A stretch of DNA of 63,526 nucleotides, from contig NZ_KB905473.1 of NCBI RefSeq assembly GCF_000382445.1, positions 74,517 through 138,042 of the forward strand, in the 5' to 3' direction. The stretch comes from Phocaeicola massiliensis B84634 = Timone 84634 = DSM 17679 = JCM 13223. Its GTDB lineage: Bacteria; Bacteroidota; Bacteroidia; Bacteroidales; Bacteroidaceae. The position numbers and the translations under genes were made by a program. The notes under the pieces are model-generated. The model was not told the DNA's origin. It saw only the letters and a list, made by a program, of their open reading frames with translations, and did no database searches. Positions within the stretch are counted from its first letter, which is position 1. Each line of letters starts with the position of its first letter. Below are positions 44,579 through 51,801 of this stretch, in pieces.

Positions 44579-46279
44579 ATGAAAAGGGAGAAAAACATTC
44601 TATTTATCCTGACCATTCTATTACTATTGGCATGTACAGCCTGCTACCGTTCCACTCGTCATGTCACAGAGCACTTGTCGCAAGCGGAGGAACTTATATG
44701 GACTGCCCCCGATTCGGCGATGCACCTATTGGAGTCCATCTCTGCTTCCCGGCACTTAACCGGAAAAGAGCAGGCAGACTATGCTTTGCTGCTTTCGTTA
44801 GCCCAATATCGCTGTTATATCCCTGTATCCTCCGATTCATTGATAAACCTTGCCATAGAATATTATAAAGATAAGAATGACGCAGATAAAAAAGGGGCAG
44901 CCTTTTATGTAAAGGGATGCATATTGGAAGAATATTGCAAAGACATTCCCAATGCCCTGCTAGCTTACAAAGAAGCCGAAATGTGTATTCCCGATATGAA
45001 TGAAAAACGGTATGTTGCCCGTATTTATAGCAGCTTGGGATATATTAATAAAAAATCTTTCCATTTCGAGCCGGCTAAAGAATATTATCAAAAAGCCGTG
45101 CAAGCAAATATAGATGGAAAGGACACGGTTGCATACGCCAGTAATTTGCTCAATCTGTCAACTCTTTATTATACCCTTCATCAAGCGGACAGCGCTAATA
45201 GGTGCATCAATACCTTAATAGATATTGCCGATTCTCTAAATGACCTTGACCTTCAGGTCAAAATATACAATAATATAGCAAACAGAAAGATATTTGAAAA
45301 GAACTATGCAGAAGCAGAAAAATATCTGATTCATGCCATACGATTATCTTCTCCCCATTTTCCCGACAAGTTGTCGCTGGGACTGGCCAATCTATATGCA
45401 TATACTGGACAGAAAGAGAAAGCAGACAGTCTCTTTACTCACTTATTGTCTTGCCCGGACTTGCTAGTGCGATCCAATAGCTATCTGGATTTATTAAACT
45501 ATTTTTTGGCTTCTCATCCCCAAGAGCACTCCTATCTAAATCATTATATAGCACTAACAGATTCCATTTACAAGGAAAACCGTGCAGAAGAAGTAGGAAA
45601 AATACAGCAGAAATACGATAATGAAGTGCTGGCGCGTACCAACGACCAACTATATTTTAAATGGATACTAACTAGTGTTGTTGGTTCACTCATTTGTATA
45701 ATTGCAGTTACTTTCTTGCAAAAAAAATGGAGAAAGGCAAATGCTCTGCAAAAACAAATAGAAGAATTGGAAGAGAAGAAGAAGGTACTAACTAGTAGTT
45801 CCCAAGAAAACGAACGTTATGTAATCCAAATAAGCGAGTTGGAAAGTCAAATAAACGATTTAAAAAATGAAAAAAGAAGGCTGAAGTATTTCATAAACAA
45901 AACAAAGGAGAGCAAGGAGGACAAAGAGGATGATTATAGTTCAATCTTCAAAACCTATTTGTCCATCACGAAGGACAAAACGTATGACAAAGAGCGGGAG
46001 AGAGACAACCTGCGTCAATGGCTTAACTTGACGAATCAAAATTTTACCGATAAGCTGATAAAGCATTACCCAGTATTATCCAAATCAAATCAGCTTATGG
46101 ACGTATGTTGTTTAACTGCACTAAACCTTAGCATAGAAGACATTGCCACATTGCTGGGTATCGGGGAGCGGACTGTCGAACGATATACCAGTGATATTTG
46201 TAAAAAAGTAGGGCTTCCCAAGGGAGGAAAACATATTTTTGTAGAATTTATCAATTCTATAAAAGAGTTGGAAGCGTGA
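44579..46279 (+). CDS. Membrane TPR protein with C-terminal LuxR-type HTH
   Basis: A 566-residue protein with a lipoprotein-like or signal-anchor start (LTILLLLACTAC). It has TPR helices over about residues 25-330 (ARIYSSLGYINKKSFHFEPAKEYY), a transmembrane helix near 360-378 (WILTSVVGSLICIIAVTFL), a coiled coil (KQIEELEEKKKVLTS...) and a C-terminal helix-turn-helix (LNLSIEDIATLLGIGERTVER, with TSDICKKVGLPKG). This Bacteroides-specific layout joins periplasmic sensing to DNA binding in one protein, without kinase parts. It precedes the RiPP-type cluster and probably controls it. Confidence 0.82.
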   Translation: MKREKNILFILTILLLLACTACYRSTRHVTEHLSQAEELIWTAPDSAMHLLESISASRHLTGKEQADYALLLSLAQYRCYIPVSSDSLINLAIEYYKDKNDADKKGAAFYVKGCILEEYCKDIPNALLAYKEAEMCIPDMNEKRYVARIYSSLGYINKKSFHFEPAKEYYQKAVQANIDGKDTVAYASNLLNLSTLYYTLHQADSANRCINTLIDIADSLNDLDLQVKIYNNIANRKIFEKNYAEAEKYLIHAIRLSSPHFPDKLSLGLANLYAYTGQKEKADSLFTHLLSCPDLLVRSNSYLDLLNYFLASHPQEHSYLNHYIALTDSIYKENRAEEVGKIQQKYDNEVLARTNDQLYFKWILTSVVGSLICIIAVTFLQKKWRKANALQKQIEELEEKKKVLTSSSQENERYVIQISELESQINDLKNEKRRLKYFINKTKESKEDKEDDYSSIFKTYLSITKDKTYDKERERDNLRQWLNLTNQNFTDKLIKHYPVLSKSNQLMDVCCLTALNLSIEDIATLLGIGERTVERYTSDICKKVGLPKGGKHIFVEFINSIKELEA

Positions 46280-46408
46280 TTTATGTACTTTTTTAACATT
46301 TGCCTTTCGTCATAATATCTCATTTTCGGCAATTAAATGCGGTATAAAATATAGTAATATGTTAATAGTCAGCAAGATAATGATATCTCATTATTTCCCC
46401 AAGTTTCA

Positions 46409-46440
46409 TTTGGATATGAATTAAAATAGGCTTATGTTTG
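46409..46440 (+). promoter_or_regulatory. Promoter of the RiPP-type cluster
   Basis: TTTG at 46409-46412, 20 bp, then TATGTTTG at 46433-46440. This is a textbook Bacteroides promoter, 22 bp before the ATG of the DUF3244-type gene. Confidence 0.7.
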
Positions 46441-46462
46441 CCATCATTTAAAATTTCAGACT

Positions 46463-46748
46463 ATGAAACACGTACTTTTTTTGCTCCTTGCATTTATTAC
46501 TATTCCCGCATGGGGGACAGTAAATGAAGATAAGAAAGAAACTTATCCTTACCTTTTTTGATGCAATAGAAGATGTAACTGTCTCTATTGTGGGAAACTC
46601 AGGTACAGTAGAAACACGCACGGTATCATTTAATGATTTCCAGACTGAAATCTTCGATGTAAGCCGGTATGCAGCAGGGAATTATAATTTATTGATAACT
46701 ACCCCCAGAGGAACCTCCTTATCGGGAAACTTTAAAATAGGTGTTTAG
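46463..46748 (+). pseudogene. Broken DUF3244-like secreted protein gene
   Basis: An ATG at 46463 encodes a clear signal peptide, MKHVLFLLLAFITIPAWG, followed by TVNEDKKETYPYLF and a stop. A second frame starting at 46524 continues with KLILTFFDAIEDVTVSIVG, then IFDVSRYAAGNYNLLITT and NFKIGV, which is the C-terminal beta-sandwich of DUF3244-type proteins. Together they look like one protein that lost a segment of about 35-40 residues plus the reading frame. These small secreted proteins often accompany Bacteroides peptide clusters. Either a deletion or a sequencing error at the CTTTTTTG run could explain it; the missing middle favours deletion. Confidence 0.6.
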
Positions 46749-46774
46749 AAAATCCCTAACTAAGAAAGAAGAAG

Positions 46775-47191
46775 ATGGCTGATGATAATGCTTTATTAGA
46801 AAAAATAGCCAATCATTACCTGTTTTATGGTTCTTTTCACTCTGATTTAGGGCTATACAACGGCAAGATGGGAATGGTCATTTTCTTCTTTCATTATGCA
46901 CGATATACCGGAAATAGTTTATACGAAGATTTTGCTGAAGAGTTTTTAAATGAAATATTGGAGAAGCTGCACACCGAAACCCCCATCTCTTTCAAAAGAG
47001 GGCTGGCAGGCATAGGATGGGGCATGCTCTATCTCATTAAACAAGGATTTATGGAAACAGACATCCAAGAAACATTTAAAGACATGGACGACAAAGTAAT
47101 GGAATACAATCTTCTGTACATGAAGGACCGCTCATTAGAAACCGGGGCAAAAGGAATAGGGCTCTTAAGTGTGCGCACGCTTGGGCAATAG
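46775..47191 (+). pseudogene. LanC-like fragment (N-terminal part only)
   Basis: 138 residues resembling the first third of LanC-like cyclase proteins of Bacteroides RiPP loci: KIANHYLFYGSFHSDLGLYN, GKMGMVIFFFHYARYTGNSL and FKRGLAGIGWGMLYLIKQGF. LanC proteins are about 400 residues with zinc ligands (His, Cys, Cys-His) in the C-terminal half, all of which are missing here. The protein ends at a TAG after LLSVRTLGQ. It is either a truncated relic or a short accessory protein. A good start follows 26 bp after the preceding frame. Confidence 0.6.
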
Positions 47192-47264
47192 GATATTTTC
47201 TTGTTTTGTTCCTCTCAAGAAATTTATTGGTAGAATAAATTGTAATTTTTAAATTAAACGAATA

Positions 47265-47507
47265 ATGAAGACATTAAAAAAAATCAAACTGAATGGTTTG
47301 AATGATGCCGAGTTGAGAGATCGCGAAATGGATGCTCTCAATGGTGGTGATAGGACATGTGGTTGCGGTTGCAATTATGAAGGTAGCGGAGGTTCTACTA
47401 CTCATAATAATGGAACTGCTAACTATAAAATCGGTCCTAGCGGCGGAAATTCAACTGGTGGATGTATTACTGATGGTGGTTATACTCTATTTAGAACAAT
47501 TATATAA
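47265..47507 (+). CDS. GG-leader RiPP precursor (Bacteroidales type)
   Basis: An 80-residue peptide with leader MKTLKKIKLNGLNDAELRDR and EMDALNGG, matching the Bacteroidales GG-leader precursor family (TIGR04149 type: MK.LKKIKLN.LS..EL..REM..L.GG). Cleavage would occur after the double glycine, by a C39-peptidase transporter. The core starts DRTCGCGCNYEGSGG and is rich in Gly, Ser, Thr, Asn and Cys, with a CGCGC cluster and one later Cys. Such precursors are normally modified by a radical-SAM maturase. No intact maturase or transporter is in the window. Confidence 0.8.
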   Translation: MKTLKKIKLNGLNDAELRDREMDALNGGDRTCGCGCNYEGSGGSTTHNNGTANYKIGPSGGNSTGGCITDGGYTLFRTII

Positions 47508-47641
47508 TAACGAACCATGTTCTAAATACGCCGTGCGTTAAAAATAAGAATAGGGAATGAGAAAATAAAAATTTGCCTAATGCAGCAATATATTTACTCC
47601 TTCCCTACTCTTTGAAAAAATAAAATATTAAAACACACACT

Positions 47642-48916
47642 ATGAAATACTTGTTAACCTTGTGCATGGGATTTTTCATGTTGCTCTCTTGCAATAATAA
47701 GTCCTCCCAATCTGCCGCAATAGCAACAGACGAACCGGAAGTGAACGAAGACACGCTCTTCAGAGTAATAGATTTGGCAAATAACCTGAAGCCATGTAGC
47801 GACTCTTTGCTGCTGAGCGATATTGTGGAGGATGTGGAATATGTAAAACTAGAGGCGGTAGACAATGCTTTGGTTGGAGAAATGTATAAGGGTTATGTAT
47901 CCGACAGTGCCATCTTTTTTTCCTGCATTGGCAGCCCAATTCGCCCTCATATCTTTATGTTCGACCGTTTCACAGGGAAATTTATCCGCACAATTGGTAA
48001 ATCAGGACAAGGGCCGGGTGAAATGTATTCACCGGTTAATGTTGTAGCCAAAGACAGCTTGGTCTATCTATCCTCAGACTATCGCGATGAACTTTTTGTT
48101 TATAAAATAAAAAACGGAGAGTTTGTGAGATGTATCCCCCTAAACAAACCTTATGCTTCTGCATGGTATTATTACATTGGCGACAACAGAGTGATCCACT
48201 TTCCATTTTATAACGTTTGGGATGGTAAATATTCAATGTGCGATATGACCATTCAGGATTTTGATGGAAATATCATCCAAGAACAAACACCTGAGGTGGA
48301 CTACACCGGATTTGACTACAGAAACAAACCAAATACAGGCTTCGCTGTCGCATGGGCTTATAAGAATCATCCCAATGTGTATTCTTTTTTCACGGATACC
48401 ATCTATGCAGCTTTTGATGACACCATCCGCCCCAGATATCTCTTATCATTAGGGAAATACAAACGTCCGCTCCAACTAAAGGTTAGTCCTGAATGGAAAA
48501 ATTATATCATATTTCATCATTTTTGTGAAACCAAAGACTGTCTGTTAGGCAGTTTTGGATTGGAGCAAAAAGCATGGTTCTTCAGATACGACAAAAAAAG
48601 TAAAGAAATAAAGACATGGAAACAAGAGGCTAAACCATGGGATAATCTTCCAGGATTTGAATGGATAATCAGATCTGCCCCCGGCATCACCAACGACATT
48701 GACGGTTGTTCCGACCACCTTCGTAAAATGAGTTATGTCAATGAAAACCAGTTTGCAATCTGTATCACCCAAGACAATATGGATGAAATCAGAAAGATAG
48801 TATCCGAATCCACGAACGTGAAATTCCCCGAAAAGCGTCAGCAGCTTCTAGATATGATTGACTCGATGGGGCCGGATGATAATCCGATTCTGGCTATTTA
48901 TAAATTAAAAGACTGA
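47642..48916 (+). CDS. Six-bladed beta-propeller lipoprotein
   Basis: A 424-residue lipoprotein (MGFFMLLSC lipobox) of the Bacteroides 6-bladed propeller (BF3164/DUF4934-like) group. Typical elements: LLSDIVEDVEYVKLEAVDNA at the N-terminus, then HIFMFDRFTGKFIRTIGKSG with QGPGEM, and later propeller strands VYLSSDYRDELFVYKIKNG and IQDFDGNIIQEQTPE. Such proteins are frequent next to GG-leader peptide loci and TPR-HTH regulators. Their role is unknown; binding of a peptide or glycan at the cell surface is plausible. Confidence 0.83.
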   Translation: MKYLLTLCMGFFMLLSCNNKSSQSAAIATDEPEVNEDTLFRVIDLANNLKPCSDSLLLSDIVEDVEYVKLEAVDNALVGEMYKGYVSDSAIFFSCIGSPIRPHIFMFDRFTGKFIRTIGKSGQGPGEMYSPVNVVAKDSLVYLSSDYRDELFVYKIKNGEFVRCIPLNKPYASAWYYYIGDNRVIHFPFYNVWDGKYSMCDMTIQDFDGNIIQEQTPEVDYTGFDYRNKPNTGFAVAWAYKNHPNVYSFFTDTIYAAFDDTIRPRYLLSLGKYKRPLQLKVSPEWKNYIIFHHFCETKDCLLGSFGLEQKAWFFRYDKKSKEIKTWKQEAKPWDNLPGFEWIIRSAPGITNDIDGCSDHLRKMSYVNENQFAICITQDNMDEIRKIVSESTNVKFPEKRQQLLDMIDSMGPDDNPILAIYKLKD

Positions 48917-48923
48917 TATAAAG

Positions 48924-49187
48924 ATGGACAGCATTTTAAGTTGCATGACTGCAGGTCATAATATATACACCATAAACAGAGAGCGCAAACAACTGTTCCT
49001 GACAAACCCTCAGTTGGTGCCTCATCTATATAAGAAAACCACCATAGACAGCCAATCTGATTATTATGCCCGGAAACAACTTTCGATATACTTTCTTTAT
49101 CCGCATTGCAATCGAATCGGAAGGTTTCCTTTGTCATTCCCGTCCGTGTGGACTCGCCCGAAAGGGCACAGAATCTGGACCTGGTAG
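48924..49187 (+). pseudogene. Possible N-terminal relic of a radical-SAM peptide maturase
   Basis: 87 codons starting MDSILSCMTAGHNIYTINRE, then QLVPHLYKKTTIDSQSDYYA and RKQLSIYFLYPHC. The pattern of a short beta-rich start, a small helix and YYxRK faintly resembles the leading part of Bacteroidales radical-SAM peptide maturases (before their CxxxCxxC). The frame then runs out of phase into the glycosyltransferase gene, overlapping it by about 80 nt. I read it as a remnant left by deletion. It could equally be a small unknown protein. Confidence 0.3.
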
Positions 49188-49885
49188 TAGAGCAGCTAAT
49201 GGCTTTGAAAGATTCCATCCGGATGGAGATAAGAATTCTTGAGGCCGATGAACATCCGCATTATGAATTGAAAATCAGCGATGAACATATACACAAGACT
49301 TTTGTGAGGGATGCCTCCCCCGTCTTCCACAGAACCAAATATCTGAACCGGCTGATGCAGGAAGCTGAGGGAGCGATTGTCGGTATATGGGATACCGATG
49401 TGCTGCTTCCGAAAGAGCAAATACTGGAAGCTGTTGATGCCATAAGAAAAGGGAATGCGGTCATGAGTTTTCCATACGACGGAAGATTTTATATGCTTCC
49501 GCAGGAAGACAGTCTGCTGCTGAAGAAACGGGAAATGAACATGGAGGAATGCTGTCAGAAGATATATGAATATGTATTGGCTCACGGACCGAACTCGGTA
49601 GGAGGTGCGTTTTTGGTCAATAAGAATGTTTATATCAAGTATGGCGGAGAAAATCAACATTTCTATGGCTGGGGACCGGAGGATGCGGAACGTTGCAAGC
49701 GTATGGAGATACTTGGTTTACCCATCTATCGGGCTCAAGGACCACTCCTGCATTTGTTTCATCCCAGAATGCAGAACTCTTGGTTTGGTAATCAGAGGTT
49801 GGAGTATGCAAACAGGATGGAATTTATCAGAGTGGCAGGAATGACCAGAAGCCAATTGCTGCAATATATATCCGGCTGGAAATAA
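49106..49885 (+). CDS. GT-A glycosyltransferase, galactosyltransferase-like
   Basis: About 259 residues with start TTG or undefined; the 5' end may be damaged. Order: KVSFVIPVRVDSPERAQNL (first strand of a GT-A fold), the DxD-like GIWDTDVLLPKE near residue 95, and the C-terminal acceptor/metal motif GGENQHFYGWGPEDAERCKR as in the beta-1,4-galactosyltransferase C-terminal domain (Glyco_transf_7C). Family members near GG-leader peptides may glycosylate the peptide or a surface glycan, but this is not established. No ATG fits the first strand, and the preceding frame is out of phase. Confidence 0.75.
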   Translation: MQSNRKVSFVIPVRVDSPERAQNLDLVVEQLMALKDSIRMEIRILEADEHPHYELKISDEHIHKTFVRDASPVFHRTKYLNRLMQEAEGAIVGIWDTDVLLPKEQILEAVDAIRKGNAVMSFPYDGRFYMLPQEDSLLLKKREMNMEECCQKIYEYVLAHGPNSVGGAFLVNKNVYIKYGGENQHFYGWGPEDAERCKRMEILGLPIYRAQGPLLHLFHPRMQNSWFGNQRLEYANRMEFIRVAGMTRSQLLQYISGWK

Positions 49886-49907
49886 AACCAAAAGACCTTA
49901 CCGGCCT

Positions 49908-49974
49908 CCCCCCCCCCATCAACAGGACGTTTCAACGGCTAATGAAAGGAAAAACATTCCGTGGGGGGAGAGGC
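49908..49974 (+). repeat. C-tract hairpin and 35-bp dispersed repeat copy 2
   Basis: A run of ten C (49908-49917) pairs with GGGGGGAG at about 49963-49970 to form a long stem. Between them lies the second copy of the 35-bp repeat (about 49916-49949), in the opposite orientation to that at 23355-23389. Confidence 0.65.
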
Positions 49975-50019
49975 AGAAACATTTAAACTGTAATAGTGTG
50001 TTTTTTCGATTATATTGCT

Positions 50020-50027
50020 TATATTTG
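50020..50027 (+). promoter_or_regulatory. -7 box of the gene at 50061
   Basis: TATATTTG fits TAnnTTTG and lies 33 bp before the ATG. A T-rich GTTTTTTCG lies at the -33 distance. Confidence 0.5.
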
Positions 50028-50060
50028 TTTCGATATCATAACCTTTAAATACGAACAAAC

Positions 50061-50705
50061 ATGACCGATCTTACTATCCTTATTGCTGTTATAGCATTGG
50101 CATTATGGCCGTTAACCTTTTTACTTCTTCGTATCCGCCACGAACGGAAAAAGCGCAGAGATCATCTTGACCGCATGACGAAAGAAGATTTGGAAGAAAT
50201 CGGGACAGAAGAGCTGGTCATTGCTGTGCTGAAGAAGATAGGTTGCCAACCTGAGACAAATGAAGAGGGGCATATCGTGTTTAAGTATCAGGGAGATGAT
50301 TTTTATATTGCTGTAGAGGATGAGGCCCGCTTTATCATGATTTGGAATCCGTGGTGGGCTTCTATCAGCATTGAGAATCCGGCCTTACCTTATCTGAAAG
50401 AAATAGTAAATTTGGTGAATGTGGAATCGTTGGTCACTACTATCTATACAGCCGATGAAGACGAGAAGAATGTGGGGCTTCATTCGAAATGCCACACGTT
50501 GTTTACTCCGAAAGAGGGACCGTTGGATGAATATTTGAAAGCGATGCTTGATCATTTCTTTATTACTCATGACAGTATCAAAGAGAATCTGCAACAGTTG
50601 AGTAATGCTGCATCGGAAAGCGATAAGCAGGAGCGTGTAAAGGTTAAAGGTTTTGCCGCTTATAAAGATAACTCCACTCCGCTTCCGGTAGATGATAAGC
50701 AATAA
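50061..50705 (+). CDS. Membrane-anchored protein of unknown function
   Basis: A 214-residue protein with one N-terminal transmembrane helix (ILIAVIALALWPLTFLLL) followed by a basic stretch (RIRHERKKRRDHLDR), so the bulk is cytoplasmic. The soluble domain (about residues 45-175) has an alpha/beta pattern, EELVIAVLKKIGCQPETNEE, IVFKYQGDDFYIAVED and FIMIWNPWWASISIENP, that recalls YbjN or secretion-chaperone folds. A helical tail follows. I do not recognise the family. It is a single gene with its own promoter. Confidence 0.65.
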   Translation: MTDLTILIAVIALALWPLTFLLLRIRHERKKRRDHLDRMTKEDLEEIGTEELVIAVLKKIGCQPETNEEGHIVFKYQGDDFYIAVEDEARFIMIWNPWWASISIENPALPYLKEIVNLVNVESLVTTIYTADEDEKNVGLHSKCHTLFTPKEGPLDEYLKAMLDHFFITHDSIKENLQQLSNAASESDKQERVKVKGFAAYKDNSTPLPVDDKQ

Positions 50706-50967
50706 GTATTATAGAATTGGCAAAACTTTATAGGTATGAATTTAGGTGGTATCCTGAAAGCTTTGCTATATCAATGGGTACATTGACAGGAAAGTTATAA
50801 TGTTTTCTCCTTTCACACAAAGCAGATGTTTCTTTCACGGTATATAGTTTTAAATCAGTACTTTATGATAGGAATTGTGTGAAAGCAAGATAATTGATTC
50901 TTGTTTCCTGTTGAGTAAAAATGAATAACGCTTTTATTGTTGGCTGAAAAGATGGAAGTCTTTAAAA

Positions 50968-51051
50968 GACCAAGGCCTTTTAAAAAAACACTTAGGTCTT
51001 TTTCAAAAACACTTTAGTCTTTTCGGAAAACACTTTAGTCTTTTTGGTGTG
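50968..51051. repeat. 21-bp-period tandem array C
   Basis: Four units starting at 50968, 50989, 51010 and 51031, exactly 21 bp apart. Consensus is near CACTTTAGTCTTTTTCAAAAA. Each unit carries a T-run and an A-run, as in arrays A and B. Confidence 0.8.
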
Positions 51052-51074
51052 CATCGGAATCTTTTAAGAAAATC

Positions 51075-51122
51075 TATATCTAATGAGCCGAATTTTATTT
51101 AACTTTGCTTCATTGAATATCG
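51075..51122 (+). promoter_or_regulatory. Sigma-gene promoter block shared with the GH2 gene
   Basis: A 48-bp block (TATATCTAAT...ATTGAATATCG) with -7 box TAACTTTG at 51100-51107. It aligns without gaps to 59329-59376 upstream of the GH2 gene, 39 of 48 positions identical. It lies 29 bp before the sigma ATG. Confidence 0.6.
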
Positions 51123-51151
51123 CCTTAACCTTTAATTGAAACTATTCTGTG

Positions 51152-51739
51152 ATGAATCAATTTATAGATTTTGATGAAAAATTATATGCCGGACTCCGTC
51201 AGGGAGACGAGGCCGCCTTTACCGTTGTCTTTGAACGGTACAATCGGCTGTTGTATGCATTAGCTTATCGGTATTTAAAATCCGGAGAAGAAGCAGAAGA
51301 TGCAGTCCAGTATACTTTTATGAAAGTGTGGGGACAGCGCGATTCTTTTGATTTTCGGTCCGGCATTAGGAGTCTGTTGTTCACCATTCTTAAAAACTAT
51401 ATATTGAATGAATTGCGGCATAGGCAGATTGTGTTTGAAAAGCATTATGAGATAGCCCAGCAAGGTGAAGAGGTGGATGAGGGTTTCTTAAAGGAATTTG
51501 AGAGCAAAGAGTTGAAGGAGCATTTGTGGTCGGCTATAAGCGAACTTCCTCCTCAAAAAAGAAAAATATGTCAATTGAAGATTGGAAAAGGACTTTCTAA
51601 TCAAGAGATAGCGGACATGATGCAGATAACTGTCCCTACCGTAAAATCACATTACACACAAGCGATTAAATTATTGCGGAGCGCTATCGAGCCGTTGATA
51701 ATGTTGCTTCATGCAGTGTGGCTTTATTTTTTTTATTAG
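51152..51739 (+). CDS. ECF sigma factor of a FecI-type glycan locus
   Basis: A 195-residue sigma factor, started at ATG 51152 in preference to the GTG one codon earlier. Region 2 has YNRLLYALAYRYLKSGEEAE, DAVQYTFMKVWGQRDSF; region 4 has LPPQKRKICQLKIGKGLSNQ, EIADMMQITVPTVKSHYTQA. It ends with a hydrophobic tail (LIMLLHAVWLYFFY), usual for Bacteroidales members of this group. It is followed by FecR and SusC genes, so it should be held by FecR until the SusC receptor signals ligand uptake. It then transcribes the locus. Confidence 0.92.
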   Translation: MNQFIDFDEKLYAGLRQGDEAAFTVVFERYNRLLYALAYRYLKSGEEAEDAVQYTFMKVWGQRDSFDFRSGIRSLLFTILKNYILNELRHRQIVFEKHYEIAQQGEEVDEGFLKEFESKELKEHLWSAISELPPQKRKICQLKIGKGLSNQEIADMMQITVPTVKSHYTQAIKLLRSAIEPLIMLLHAVWLYFFY

Positions 51740-51744
51740 AAACG

Positions 51745-51772
51745 GACTCATACCTTTATTCGGGTGAAGTGT
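51745..51772 (+). promoter_or_regulatory. Putative ECF-sigma promoter element, copy 1 (FecR)
   Basis: GACTCATACCT, a 9-bp spacer, then TGAAGTGT. It is matched at 22 of 28 positions by 52927-52954 upstream of susC. It lies 29 bp before the FecR start and just behind the sigma stop codon. Confidence 0.55.
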
Positions 51773-51801
51773 CTTATTAATTAGCGAAAAACAGGCAAAA
51801 G

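Larger units (their letters stand above)
50706..51151. other. Intergenic region before the sigma/FecR/SusCD locus
   Basis: 446 bp without a gene. It contains the third 21-bp-period array (50968-51051) and the promoter block of the sigma gene (51075-51122). Confidence 0.6.

Noticed and set aside
46463..46748. Programmed frameshift in the DUF3244-type gene
   Set aside because: The frame change alone would not restore the missing segment of about 35-40 residues, so a deletion is simpler.
46775..47191. Functional lanthipeptide cyclase
   Set aside because: All three zinc ligands of LanC lie in the missing C-terminal half.
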